Positions 1 to 12,039 of a stretch of DNA of 64,000 nt are shown here, piece by piece; positions within the stretch are counted from its first letter, which is position 1, and the number at the start of each line of letters is the position of its first letter. Under the pieces are notes generated by a model that was not told where the DNA came from, did no database searches, and saw nothing but the letters and a program-made list of their open reading frames with translations. Source of the DNA: Epiperipatus broadwayi (lineage: Eukaryota; Onychophora; Udeonychophora; Euonychophora; Peripatidae); NCBI GenBank assembly GCA_028023455.1, contig JAQFVV010006231.1, forward strand, positions 2,375,478 through 2,439,477. The letters are read 5' to 3'. A program made the translations under genes and the position numbers.

Positions 1-54
1 AAGAAAGATCCTAAAAAGCCATCATTTTTGTAATAATAATATTATTTACTGGAT

Positions 55-375
55 GTAAATATGGTACTATAACATATTTTTCTCCCCTCACTAAATATCA
101 CATTTCAAACATGAATTTATGTACTGCAATCATATTTTCTTCATGATTTAAATATTATACCTCTGTAGTTAAAAGAATATGTGCTGACTTTCTTTGCATA
201 TATATAATAATATGCTAACCAAAACTAAACGTAAATATGGTACTATAACATCTATTTTTTTCTCACTAAATATCACATTTCAAACATGAATTTATGTACT
301 ATAATCATATTTTCATCACAATTTAAATACTATATCTATTCAGTTCTAGTTAAAAATACATGTACTATTTTTTTT
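55..375. repeat. Tandem duplication, 2 units, period about 176 bp
   Basis: Two consecutive copies of about 145 bp begin at 55 and 231. Both start GTAAATATGGTACTATAACAT-like and share the phrases CTAAATATCACATTTCAAAC and ATGAATTTATGTACT, with scattered substitutions. The copies differ enough to be old. No coding content is seen. Confidence 0.8.
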
Positions 376-404
376 TCCAAGCAGTTTTTCCTATACATAA
401 AAAA

Positions 405-540
405 ATGATTATGGATTAATAGCAGAGCAAATAATTTATTTTTTTCATTGAAAAATACACCTCATTGTGAATTTGACAAGTGACACACATTCTCAATTAG
501 ACAACAAAGAAAATAGGGACTTTATATAGAAAGATAGCTG
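405..540 (+). repeat. Fragment of the dispersed repeat also present at 8527-9040
   Basis: It shares with 8880-9040 an ATTAATRGCAGA start, an AATTTGACA..TGACACA-like middle and a closing GAAAATAGGGAxTTTATATA. Only the 3' part of the repeat is present here. The family is not identified. Confidence 0.45.
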
Positions 541-1719
541 TTGAAATTTAGTGCATATAGAAGTACTTTTAAAGAGTGAACATCAATGTGAATATGATGT
601 AATTTAATATTTAATGCAACTATCATTTTAGCTTTGGGGCATATTCATCTATGATCCATCCAAATAATGAGCTTCCTAACTCCTAATTACATTACAGTCT
701 ATTAAATGCCACAGTTTTGAGCATGGATGCATATTTCACTGCAGTAGTTTTTCTGCCTAAGCAAACTACTTGTGATTATCAATTCATGTATTGTGCAAAA
801 ATCAATAACAAATATGATCAATTTGAATTTACAGCACTAATATGATTATTCCAACAACTTTTGATCAAAGATTATTTACACCAAAAATTTGCTCTTTAAT
901 GGTATTGCTATAATAATGCTATTGGCATGGAATAAAAGCTTTTTTCATCTGAATTTTCTGAATGTAAAATTGGAGCATAAGCAATAAACCAAGCACTAGG
1001 ACCATTGAGCTAGGAAAATTTTAATACTTTTAACCTTTTATTGACTCAACAAGAAATTTCAAGAATAGAAAGCTTTCCAGCAATCCAACAGCATGCATTA
1101 TTCTTCAACTGACTGATCTGTTCTTCCAAAAAATTTCCTCTGAAAGATGAATTTTACCAAGAGTTGCTATATCAATTTTAAATCATGATGTCTCCTTAGT
1201 CAACAGTGGAATCCTCCATTCTGGTTTTGATGAGTTTGTATTGTTAAGTTCATGCATTTCATATACCTATATGTAAAAAAAAATATAATACTCATCTTTA
1301 GTACTATCACTGCCTCTTGTTTTGTGGCAGCTATTGATATTATTATAATTTCTATTGCTATAATGATTAATTCATTAGGCATGACACTTTATCTAGGCCA
1401 CATTTTCCCTCTTTTACTTCTGTCATAGGCAAGAGACCCCTAAATAAGACTGCCTAAACATAGTCTTAATCCAGTTTCAAACTGAGTCATTATTGATTGT
1501 ATTGCTTCAAATAAAGTTGGCAATTAAGGATTGCCAACATATTAAGTCTGTCCCTGACATTGCTTTTTTAATTCTTGAGGACTTGAACTAAAAAAAGTGA
1601 AAAAAGGAATTGGTTAAAAATGATGTGCATGTAATTCCTATTGTTGTAGTTTTGCATAGGAAGGTGATTCATGGCATAGGAAGTTCATGATGACTAACCT
1701 CTCCATTAATTTACTTAAG
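541..1719. other. Non-coding stretch upstream of the candidate exon
   Basis: No long reading frame, RNA gene or recognisable element was seen. If the exon at 1720-1823 is real, this is probably intron. A TGACTAAC branch-point-like sequence lies near 1690-1697, about 25 bases before the exon's acceptor site. Confidence 0.4.
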
Positions 1720-1823
1720 TGACTGAAGAAGGAAAGGAAGGAGACAGTAAAGACTTTTATATCAGACATGTGCCCTTTGAGAATCAACATTTTACTCATG
1801 CAAGGCAGCAGAAGGAGCTCCAG
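1720..1823 (+). CDS. Candidate internal exon of an unidentified host gene
   Basis: A 104-base block is bounded by a TTTACTTAAG acceptor and a CCAG/GTGAGC donor. It is open in the frame starting at 1722, after two carried-over bases, and ends in phase 0. The 34 codons begin TEEGKEGDSKDF, pass through YIRHVPFENQHFT and end ARQQKELQ. It is richer in G+C than its surroundings and has a charged, non-repetitive composition, unlike the chance frames nearby. A TGACTAAC branch-like site lies about 25 bases upstream of the acceptor. I do not recognise the protein, and no other exon of the same gene was found in the window, so flanking introns would be very long. The splice sites and frame are seen directly; that this is a host exon is inference. 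Confidence 0.5.
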
Positions 1824-3292
1824 GTGAGCACTCTTTATTCATTAATAATAGTTAATTTTATATCTGAAGGTCATTCCATTATCTATCAATAGCCTGAGGA
1901 TGCACTCAACATGCTTTTATTAATATTAGATTATTCTTCAAAAGTAAGTCTGGTAAAAAATTAATTTCCTGAAAATAAATGTCATTTTTTAAAATTAAAG
2001 TAGGTCTAATCAATCCATATCAAACAAAAATCTTTTACAATTCTGATTGTCATAGAATTTTTTTTACTTATTTTGGGAAAACATGCTATAATGTGATCAT
2101 CATCCTTATCACATTTGTAAAATTTACTATCTAGGGATATTTCCTTCTGTTTATACTGAAACTTTGTGTGACACTTGAAAAATATGTATGAATGAAGAAG
2201 GAACCTATAAAATAGTTGAAATTAGGTTTTTACTTTTTTCTTATCTCATTCTTATTTTATTTTTATAATTTGAATGTATTATTCACATATTCAAAGAATA
2301 TAATATCAAATGTATTATAGAGGTTTTGTTCCATGTTTAATTGGTACTGTGAAAAATAAGTTTGAGAACAGAGGCAAAATTCCTTAGGAATAATAAAGAA
2401 GTACTGAATTGGGATTTTGGATGCTTCTTATATCTATTTATTTGTATTACTTGACATTTATAATGTACATTTGTACACTTAAAAATATATTTTAAGATAT
2501 AAAGCATACTCATACATATTTATATATGATGATGATCTGAGCTAACAGAAGAGTTTAATTCATTCAAAATTAGTCATTTACATTTTTCCCTCTCGCTTTA
2601 TGTGTTTGAAATATGTGAAAGATATATAACTTGTGGTTTTTTGAAATATATATATTTTGTGTGAGGGAAGATTGAATAATGGAGATATTGATCGTATATA
2701 TAATAAAATATTTGATTTTGAATAAGAAAAAAAAAGTCTATATCCGGGTTAAAGAGTAATAAATGATAATTAGTAATCATTTGTGTATTTATTTTAAAAA
2801 CCTATCAACAAATGTATGCTAAAAATAGGGTGCTTATAAGCAACTTGATATAATATATATGTACTTCAAAAAAAATTTTTAAATAAACGTCTTTATAAAA
2901 TAATAATTTAGAGTTTGTTTATAAAACATTGTTTTTTATCTATTTTCTTATTTGTTTTTAGTAGATGACAAGTTAGAGAACATGTATTAATTTAAACTAA
3001 AATAAACTAGGAAGAAAATTTCAAAACAAAATAAATAACCTTTCAACAACTAGAAATAAAAGTTTTTTTTTAAAAAAAAAAAAAATTATTGGTGTGATTT
3101 AAAGGAACATTGCTATAATTATTTATTTGCTTAAACAATTTCAAAATTAACATATGTTTAATTTGAACTAAAATAATTATTACCATTGCTCAAGAATCAA
3201 AAGTTACTTTCAACAACAATTTATTTGCATTCTATTTAGGTCTAATTCTAGGTACATAAACAACTACAATTGAAATCAATTACAACTTATGA
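1824..3292. other. AT-rich stretch, probably intron
   Basis: It contains A/T-rich low-complexity sequence, including long A and T runs near 3060-3085. The short open frame at 2598-2780 on the minus strand has the composition of random AT-rich DNA. I see nothing functional. Confidence 0.4.
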
Positions 3293-3360
3293 GTTTTTTT
3301 TTTTATAAGCAAAAGGTGAGTGAGATAGTCTATCAATTAACCAATTCATAAGGTTAAGAT

Positions 3361-6300
3361 TCAGTATAGCTGAATTCTTTGAGTAGAGTTCAATGAAGTT
3401 TTGATCTGGGATAGTGAGCACCTGGATTTAGGCTTTCTGTGGGTACAGACGGTTGAGATCGGTACAGTGATGTGATTAAAGTCTAGACTGTTCCCATGTC
3501 TGGTCCACCAACCAGGGTTGACCAGTGCATTTATCATCCTCTTTAATTTTACACAGGGTACTGAAGAAGAGTTTATCAATGGGGTCGCCACAACCTTTAT
3601 TGAATGTGACTATACATCTGACTGACCAGATTGAAAAGTTAATAAACATGGCAAGACATATCAATAGAATGTTCTTTTTTCAAATGCAGGCTTGAGCATG
3701 ATGTAGGCAGGCTCTGAATTGTTGGTTCTATTCAGTGCTAGGTTACGTAGGTATGTCCACGATCCTCAATAATCAAGAATATGGACCATGGACTCCTGTT
3801 TCATACATAAAGGGCAGAGGGGGTCGATATTATATCCCCTTTGATAACAAAGGAAGGCTGCAGTAGGAAGAGCACCCAGGTTGACCTTCAGGAGAAAGTC
3901 AACAAACTTGGGACTTAATTTGAGTAATTTTGTTATCTTTGAGAGTTGCGGTATTCCAATTGGAAGTACATTACCGGTTTTGGTTTTGCCCTCCGAAACC
4001 AATTGGTAGACTTGCCAAAAGGATAGTTTATTTTGGAATAGTGAACTCGATGTTCTAAAGTTTTGAACAGTGATAGACACTTGATGTTTGATCCAAAGTT
4101 TACGCAGCTTAGGAGGAGGCCGATAGGTATGATCCACCTCTATTGGGAAAGGGCATTTCATCTCTAGGTTATCTTTAAAGATCTTATAGAGAATGTTATG
4201 GGTTCTTTGGAGATAGAAGACTTTGAGAGAATGGAGTCCGAGGCCATTGAGGAATTTTGGTTTTTGAAGCACATTCAGACTGATGACAGGAGCTTTGCTC
4301 CCCCAGCACAATCTCCTGCATAGGGTTTTGATTCATTTGGTAAATCTAATTGTTTGGGGAGAAACCGGCCAAGTAATACAAAATTTTGGGTAAAACCACT
4401 GAATTTAGGAGGGCTACCTTCCCAAACAGAAAAAGATAAACCTTGGATAATGAAGTGATTAAGCCTTCAATCTTGTTGATTAGGGAATTTTCCAGATCTC
4501 TCCTCATGATGGAAGAGGGAGAGGCCAGATGGAACCCAAGAAATTTTTGGGGGAGGCCTCAAACCAGCCAGAGATCTTCTTGCCAGTGAGAATCGTCCAG
4601 ATAGCTGACTTCTCTCTGTTAACGCTGAGACCGAATTCACTTGTAAACTGGTCCAAGAGTTTCCTGAGCCCCACCAACTCACTCTGGGATGAAAGGAATA
4701 CTACCACATCATCCATATATGAGATGTGGTGTATGTTCTCCTTCAGCATAGGTATTGCAATTCCATGGAAAGAAGTCTATGTGTAACAGCAGTGGGTTGA
4801 TGTAGGCAGCAAAGAGGAGAGCACTCAGAGGTGAGCCCTGTGGGATGGAAATACATGGCCGAAATCCTGGGGCAACTCTGCCATCCAAAGAGTGAAATAT
4901 CTCACGATTTTGCAGGAGGTTCTTTACCATTTGGAGGTAAGCTGCAGGTACTTGGAGCCCCTCCAATACACTGAGTAACACATCGATCTTGACCCAGTCA
5001 AAGGCCCCAGCAAAGTTGAGTTGAATTGCGATTGGTCTGGGGTTTCTTTTTCTATGAACATAGTCAACCGGAAGATAAAATCGGCTGACGGCATCGGCAG
5101 TCGAGCTCCCTCTCTTGGCGAATTGATAAGATGAAAGATGACTAATGATGTTATCTTGTATATCCTCTTTGATGAGGTTTTCTATTGACTTGGTCAGTAA
5201 AGAAAGCATTGAGATCAGATGGAGATTCTCCAAATCATGTGGTGTCCCACTTTTTGATAAGAGGAACCATGGCAATTGGACAAACCTCATCAATCTCTCT
5301 GCAGTCATCTGCCAGAAGATCCACCATTCTCTTGACTATAGGGATCATGAAAGATCGAAGATGAAGCAGTAAAAACTTAGGAATGCTGTGCAGGCCAGGA
5401 TGCATTCTGTCAGGCATGGACTTGAGTTTTAGAAGAATTCTGGCCTCGGTGATTTTGTGAGTGGCATAACTTTCTGTGATAAATTTTTTACGCAAGTTTG
5501 ACACACCAAAGGGTTGGAATTTCCTGCAGTAGTGTTCACGAATCCTGGCCAACATGGATGTTCCTGCAAAGCTGTTGCCCTGTACCTCGATCGATCTTGG
5601 GGCCTTGGACTTTTTGCCATATCCAAGGGCCCATCTGAGATAGCCCCTGGTCCAGCAATGTTGATGGTGAATGTATTGACGTGCCCTTTTGACTGAGAGA
5701 TATTCAGCAACTGCTCTCTGTAAGAATCTGTATTTAGCCTTTAGTATTAGGATGTTTGGGATATTCTGAGCTACATCGGGGAGTTGTTTTAATTCTCTGG
5801 AAATTGAGTCCAGCTCACTAAGCATTCGAATTGAACCCTTGGATTCACTAGTGCATCGGTTAATCAGGTCTGTTAATGAATTGACAAAGACACTCCAGGC
5901 AATATGTGCAGGGAGAGAAAGAAGTTGCACCGTATTGAAAGTGATGTAGGATTCTGATATTAATTGAATTGTGATGTTGTATTTAGTGAGCATCCTGATG
6001 GTCCGAGGCATATCAATTGCTGTTTGAGTGATACCTCTAAAGCAAAGTGGTCCGATAGAATAGTTGGACAGAGATGGGCCTCCAGGATGGAGAAGAGAGA
6101 TGGAGAGAAGAATGTAAGATCTATTAATGAAGTTGTTCTGGTATAAAAAGAGAACGCTGATTGGGGAAAAAAAAATTTACCACTAATAAAGGGTTGAGTC
6201 AAACACCGAAGGAACTTTGATTGAAATAGTTCATATGAGTGGTTAAAGTCCCCAATAATCACTGTTGGTAGAGGACTCATCCTGAGAGTGGAATTAATTA

Positions 6301-6715
6301 TATGAATTACACTATGAACAAGTTGTGAATCTTTTGACAAATAAACATTCACTAAATTCAGGAACCATCCTCCAAATTGTACTATGGCAATAAGGCAATT
6401 GGAATCGATATGTAGAATCTTGAAAAGAGATATTAGGGATCTTTTATTAATAACTATGGCAACTCCCTTAGAAGCTGAGGTAGAGTAGCTGTAATGGAAG
6501 TAACCCAAACTGTGAATAAGGTTGATAACTTGAGAGTCTGATTTCACATGTAGCTTTGTCTCACAAAGGCAGAGAATGTCCGGCCAGAACAATGTAGCTT
6601 TGTCTCACAAAGGCAGAGAATGTCCGGCCAGAACGATGGAACCAATATGCTAGAGCATGTGCTTTGTCACGAGGGTTCAGACCTTGGACATTGATAGAGA
6701 CTATGTTAAATGGGA
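3361..6715 (-). pseudogene. LINE-A ORF2: APE endonuclease and reverse transcriptase (broken)
   Basis: The frame is scattered over at least five pieces. The endonuclease (about 5960-6715) begins SINVQGLN, continues PDILCLCETKL, has the GDFNHS metal/phosphate motif and ends with SDHFALE. The reverse transcriptase follows: a linker at 5235-6011, then fingers and palm at 4709-5308 with QFAKRGSSTADAV, the motif A region LNFAGAFD, and PQGSPLSALLF. The YMDDVVV motif C is in a different frame at 4504-4749. The C-terminal part at 3766-4311 has KPKFLNGLGL and CPLCMKQESMVH, the zinc-like region of many LINE ORF2 proteins. The first aspartate expected in motif A reads asparagine here, so catalysis is lost even without the frameshifts. 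ORF2 normally nicks target DNA and copies the element RNA at the nick. Confidence 0.88.
6548..6635 (-). repeat. 44-bp tandem duplication inside the LINE-A endonuclease
   Basis: Two consecutive copies start at 6548 and 6592, each beginning ATGTAGCTTTGTCTCAC, and are essentially identical over 43-44 bases. Because 44 is not a multiple of three, the duplication shifts the endonuclease frame. The two copies show almost no divergence, so the event is younger than most of the decay in this element. Confidence 0.92.
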
Positions 6716-6738
6716 ATGATCTGATCAACTTCCCCATC

Positions 6739-8245
6739 CTAGGGAGGCCTGACCTTATTAGAACTGAATTTGTTCAGATCAGTGTTCTCTCCAGAGTGTG
6801 GAGAGACCACACATGCTTGGTCCAATTGTGATTCATTCCCAACCAATGCTGAGAAGGGACCAGACCTATCCAAATGAATGGTGCATTTAGAGCAGTCTGA
6901 CTCAGGGATAAGTGATTCCCCTACTGGAGAAAAGGTTGTTGCAGGACCTGTGTATCTGATCTTTTCTCTAGGTCTGGATTTAGTCCTCAAGAGGTTGTAA
7001 TGATCTGTAGAAATCAGAGTAGTTAGGCTGTCATCACTTGCACTGGAGTTCACTGGTGATGCCCTAGATTTACCATTCCTATTTTTCCTTTTGCATTGGG
7101 GCTGGGGGCATCAGGGTCTGTTGTTGATAACTACCTCATCAGCAGAGGTCATTAAACAGTCATCATCTTCATCTTCAGATGTTTCATCTAACTTCTCTCC
7201 ATCCAGCTGAGTGGGCTGTTCTGGCAGTCATAGTTCATCAGTAGTTTTCTTATCTCTGACCATCCCTTATGGATTAGGCAAAGAGACTAATTGTCCAGCC
7301 ATCACTGTTTCTCTTGAAGGAGTGGCAAGATATTTAGATGAATTGGCTGTGGTTCTAACTGGTGGTTGAAGCATTTTGGCATGCTTTTGATGGTACATTT
7401 GTGGTATTTTTTAGGGATTTGTCCACATAGTTTACATTTGCGGTCTGGCAATTTCTCCTAATATGCCCTCATTTCTTACAAGAAAAACACTGGGGAGACA
7501 CTCCACGGAGTATTATTATGAGGGGGGCTTCATTATCTTCGATCAGACTTGGGATAGACAAGGGAGAAATGCCTTTGCCTAGACTAATCCTAAACAGGGT
7601 CACATTAGTATACACTTCAGAGTCTGCTTGTTTCTCCAGAATATAATTAAATGAGACAATGCTGCCAAAGGGGGAGAGAATTTTTTGGAGGTCAGCCCTC
7701 TCAAATTCCTTCCCACAATTACACACCTTTCCCTCTAAGATTGTGGGGCAGTTTAAATCAATAGTAACCAGGTATTGGTTAACAAGTGATTTGTGATTAT
7801 TACTGAATGCCTCTTTGGCAATAACATTTTTAAATTGGATAATCACGTATCTATCATTAGGGTGAAACAAAATCTTATATATTGAACTCCAAAGACCGTG
7901 CATTTTAAATATATCATATAAGTCTTGGACAGGGAATTTAAATAGGTTGAGGTTTCTGTCAGTTGTGGATAAAATCACAGCATTATCATTTTTGTAATTT
8001 TTGAATGGTTTGTGTAGTAGAGCTGGGACCGACTGGTTAAACCTCTCATTAATTTCACCATGTATCGATAAATCACATGGGTGATTGACCTTCCGATTAG
8101 TTGAGTAGTCTTTTAAAGTTGCTTGAGGTGATTCTACCTCCTCATTATCTATGATGAGAATAGCCTCAAAATAAGAATCAAAAATAAGAATCAAAAGTTT
8201 GATATTCAGTTGCTCGTAAGAAGTTCGAATTAAGGAAGGTTGCAA
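6739..8245 (-). pseudogene. LINE-A ORF1, RRM-like domain and zinc knuckles (broken)
   Basis: The open part at 7469-8245 holds an RRM-like segment with HPNDRYVIIQF and LQKILSPFGSIVSFNY. These match HPNDRYIAIEF and LQEILSPFGKVNRFKY in LINE-B ORF1. It is followed by a zinc knuckle, CFSCKK-x-GHIRRNC, interrupted by a stop, and in another frame a second cluster, CKLCGQIPKKYHKC. The equivalent in LINE-B is CELCGIKKNRYHKC. A hydrophilic tail continues to about 6739. ORF1 proteins of this layout bind element RNA; that role is family knowledge. The stop within the first knuckle and the frameshift before the second make this copy non-functional. Confidence 0.8.
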
Positions 8246-8526
8246 TAATGAACTTTCCTCTCAAAATCTGTCACTCTACCACTGCCATAAATCATGCAGG
8301 ATGCTGATACTAATTATATTGTAGAATAGAATTATGTAATAAAACTGCAGCTCTGTTGACATTTTTATATTAATGAAAAATGAATCATTTCAGACATTTT
8401 TTTTAAAACTTGGACATCCAATTTACTGTGAGTAGTTATTATGCATTCTACAATTACTTAGTTATGAAGATGCAAATTCACATTGAATGAATGATACAAT
8501 AAATAAGAGTTCCTGTATTTATATAT

Positions 8527-9040
8527 ACTAGATGTACCCAGCTTATAAAGGTCGTGATTTTTTTATTGGTTGCTTTAAGAAATTTTTTTTAAGATTGAAT
8601 GTAAATTAAACAAAACATTTTAATATATAAATAAATGTGATAAATGTACTTGGTTACTTTGTATTACAGTTTATTAATGATGAAATTACTTCCTAGCTGG
8701 CCTGAAAGGCCATTGTTTTTGTAATAGTTTTTTTAATCGGTTGCTTTAACAATTTTTTTTTTGCTTTGCGGAATTACTTGCTTTCAATAAAATGCTTCTA
8801 TTCAAATTAAGTCTCTAAATTTAAATTTTAAAATATATCTGTTATATTTGATACTGAATTTGACAAAGTTATGAACAACTATTAATGGCAGAATTATTTC
8901 CTTTGCATAAAATATTCTTCATAATGCAAAGTTTTTTTTTTTAAATTTGACACATAACAACCTTACAGACAAACATATATTCACCAATCAGTTACCAGAG
9001 AAAATAGGGATTTTATATATAAGATATTTAAGCTAATTTT
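8527..9040 (+). repeat. Unidentified dispersed repeat with an internal direct repeat
   Basis: It begins near CTAGATGTACCCAGC and ends near GAAAATAGGGATTTTATATA; the end matches 405-540. Two internal blocks, near 8565 and 8725, share a GGTTGCTTTAA core flanked by T-runs. The overall look (TAGxTGTACCC start, AAATTTGACACATAAC... AATAGGGAT end) resembles abundant non-coding repeats of other invertebrates, but I cannot assign it to a class. No frame is open. Confidence 0.5.
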
Positions 9041-10169
9041 AAAATAAATTATAGTTATATTTAACAGATTTATAATATTAATGTAATAATTGCAACTAAA
9101 TTAATTGTATGTACAACTGCTATTTTACCTAGTTTATTGTATGAAAGTGAGACTTACACTCATTATTGATATAACATAAATATATTAGAAAAATTTCATT
9201 TATAATTGCTCTTTAAAATCCTAAAAATACAATGGCAAGATTATTAAATCATTTAATGTCTTTTCATTTGCTGGATGTGATAGTATAGAGTCTGTACTGT
9301 AAAATTATATCTTTGTTGGTCCAAACTTGTGAGTTTTAGAATGAATTTAAAAATGATTTGCATGTGAGACATATTCCAATTCTATAATTATCTCAAAGAT
9401 GTTCTAAAGAAATGTAATATTGATTGCTGTCATTGGGGGAGGAGATATGGTTAAGAATAAAACTAATGAAAAGCAACAATTAATCATGGAGGTGAAATCT
9501 TTAAAAGAAAAATTTGATGTAAGAAAAGTTAAAATATAGCATTGTAAAATAATGAATGAACAGAAAATGAACCAGCGTGTTTTGTATTTGAATGTGTTTG
9601 CATTACACTGGTTGATTTGTGCAATTATTGCAAAACTCATTTCTATTATATTTTTTCCCTTGAAGATGGAATGGGTTTACTCATTTGCAAGTGATAATGA
9701 TATTTAACAGATAAAATCCAAAAATGAAAAAAAAAAGTTATTTCAATATAATAGATATTACTATTAATTTTCATATATAATTATATAAAGATTTAGTATT
9801 TTTGTTATGCAATTTTTAAATTATATAATGTTACCAATTCTTATGAGTCTGTTCGTGCACATTAGATTGTATTATTATTAATTTATTTCAAATATTTCCA
9901 TTATAACAATTTGGATTTAAACTTGGTTTTGGACTTCATTAAAGTAAATGAATTTTCAAACATAAATTAACGAAATCAGATATCAGTAAAGTATTTATTA
10001 ATTCTAATTAGTTTAATGGCAATAACAAAGAAGCTTCTGTTAAATTAATGACATTTAATTATTTAATTACTAATGATTTATTTTATGTAAAATTTTATTT
10101 AATGGTTGTATAGCATAGCAAATTAGATATTTTAATTAAATCTTTGATTTTTTTTTCTTTTAGTTCATT
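9041..10169. other. AT-rich DNA, nothing recognised
   Basis: No element, exon-like block or RNA gene was seen. The minus-strand frame at 9404-9640 is low-complexity and hydrophobic and looks like chance. Confidence 0.4.
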
Positions 10170-10276
10170 GGAGATCATTTATCTTTTTCACATATATGTG
10201 GTGATGTGTGTCAGTTATTTTGGATAGAGTGGATGACTGTAGGGAGCTTGGAAGTTTGTGTTCAAATCCTCTTTAA
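10170..10276 (+). repeat. SINE-like repeat, copy 1 (tRNA-like 3' half)
   Basis: It starts GGAGATCATTTATCTTTTTC and ends GTGTTCAAATCCTCTTTA. Within it, GGATAGAGTGGATGACTG and the terminal GTTCAAATCC resemble the A and B boxes of a tRNA-derived RNA polymerase III promoter. Related copies lie at 33017-33123 and 63631-63794. Confidence 0.5.
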
Positions 10277-10816
10277 TGATGTCAGTTTTGTAAATTACTA
10301 TTTTATTTTTTTTTGTTAGTCAGATTTTGAGAAAAATAAATAATTTTATTATTGAAAATTTCATGAATAAATAATATCATACTTCCCCCTTCCTCTTATT
10401 GTTAAAGGAAAAAAAACTATATTATAATAAGATATTAAAAATAAATTACTTGCTAATGACATCAGATGATATTCATTATTACACTAATATATAAAATTAT
10501 GACTTCGTAAGAAAACCACTTAGGAATGTTGCACTTAGAAGGAAAATAAAATGTTTTAATTTTCAGCATTGTAATATCTATTTTTTATTTTTACTAATCT
10601 TTCTGTCATTTCTTTCTTGTAGTGAATTATTTCAAGTTCTCTTCTATTTTACATCTCTATATAAATTTGAATTTTAAATAGTTTTAAATGATCTATTTTT
10701 TAATATATTTTAATCTTATTTTTTTTAAATATATATAAACATTTATCAACGATTCATATATATATGATTATTCATGCAAATGAAGAGTACTTACATATTA
10801 GACCTGTTTACAATGT

Positions 10817-10938
10817 TTGCAGCAGCAGAATGCCACATCTTTCTCCGGTGTGTGACTTTTTAATACATTCTGCCATTGCAAATACCTTCCCCCTCCACAC
10901 ACATACTGGAGAAAGTAACAGTATTCTGCCACTGCAAG
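10817..10938. repeat. Inverted repeat able to fold into a hairpin
   Basis: The left arm (10817-10854) starts TTGCAGCAGCAGAATGCC and contains TTTCTCCGGTGTGTG. The right arm (10896-10936) reads in reverse complement TTGCAGTGGCAGAATACTG and TTTCTCCAGTATGTG. A third GCAGAATG-like block (reverse complement, 10866-10880) sits in the loop. It is more G+C-rich than its surroundings. It could be a small foldback element or the end of a larger one. Confidence 0.6.
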
Positions 10939-12039
10939 CCCAGGCAGCACATCTAATACATAAGTACAAATTAAAGTGTTTTTCTAGCATATTTTTTCTT
11001 TTGATGTCTTTTGTAGTTTATATCTGCCTAATACATCAATTAATTTCTTGTTTAGTTGTATGCCATCCCATCTTCATTTATTTCTTTAATTTTTACACTA
11101 ATGTTCATAGTGCCTCAAATACATTCTTTCTTTTTTTTTTTTGATAGTCTTAACCATATATAACTAACTTCTTTTAATATTCTTCTGTTTTACTTAAAAA
11201 ATTTTGTTCCACTTTGAATTTAAGTTTTATATTTTACAATGATATGTTAAATTAGCAAAGTATATTATCCTTAAAATCTTTTTCCCCAAAATGTAAGGTT
11301 TTTTTTTAAAAAAAAATACAAATGCACTTATTAATCAATGTTTTTGCTTCTGCAGTGTTTCCCAGTTTAATGATTATATTGGATTAATTTTGAATATGTA
11401 ATAATAATAGTAATTTAATAGTTCATCTGTAAGTCCTTCATTCTTTAATTATGATTTATTTTAATATCTATAAATTTGGATGTATTCATACAAATTCATT
11501 CTGCAAGTTACAATTATTTTTGATAATGTAAAATCATTTAAAAGGTATGCTAATTTTACATTATTAAAACATTTATATAAAATTACTACAATTCAATCTA
11601 CAATTATCAAATTTTTTCCATTCATACACTTGATAACATCCTCTTCAGACAAACATATTAATATTAATCATTTATTAGATTAGAGATTATCATATCATTT
11701 TAGACTAAATACAAACTTTAAACTTAATTAAAATAATTAATTTATTTATTCTTATTAAATACAATCATATACTATTTTTAATTCATCAATATGTTTCTCC
11801 ACCCCCCATGTGTAATGTCTTTGATATACTTTAACTGTACCATATTGATTTTGAATGCATAAATCAAGACATCTAATGATGATAAATATATATGAGAGGT
11901 GTGATCTCAACTGAAGAGTAATAGTTTATTCAGAAATGCATATTGGAGGTCATTTATCTTTTTCTGATGTCTTTATTCATGCATTTAGAGTATTGGAGTA
12001 GAAGATAATATTTGGGTATATGTAAAACATTACTCATAT
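10939..12039. other. AT-rich DNA, little recognised
   Basis: The only similarity noted is near 11943-11968, where TTGGAGGTCATTTATCTTTTTC matches the head of the SINE-like repeat at 10170. The open frames here are AT-rich chance frames. Confidence 0.35.

Larger units (their letters stand above)
3293..8260 (-). mobile_element. LINE-A: 5'-truncated APE-type non-LTR retrotransposon
   Basis: Read on the minus strand, the order is ORF1 (RRM-like part and zinc knuckles), an APE-type endonuclease, a reverse transcriptase and a cysteine-rich C-terminus. It ends in an A-run of about 12 at 3293-3305. Every domain is broken by frameshifts or stops, so the copy is dead. The ORF1 region begins abruptly near 8250, whereas the related LINE-B at 35.9-40.0 kb has a much longer ORF1, so this copy is 5'-truncated as usual for LINEs. 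A diverged 3' fragment of the same family lies at 12888-13800. ORF1 shares a family with LINE-B, which fixes the relationship. The clade is not certain. No clear target-site duplication was seen. Confidence 0.9.

Noticed and set aside
10808-10990. Minus-strand frame containing SHTGER, resembling a C2H2 zinc-finger linker
   Set aside because: No C2H2 spacing surrounds it, and the stretch is explained by the inverted repeat at 10817-10938.
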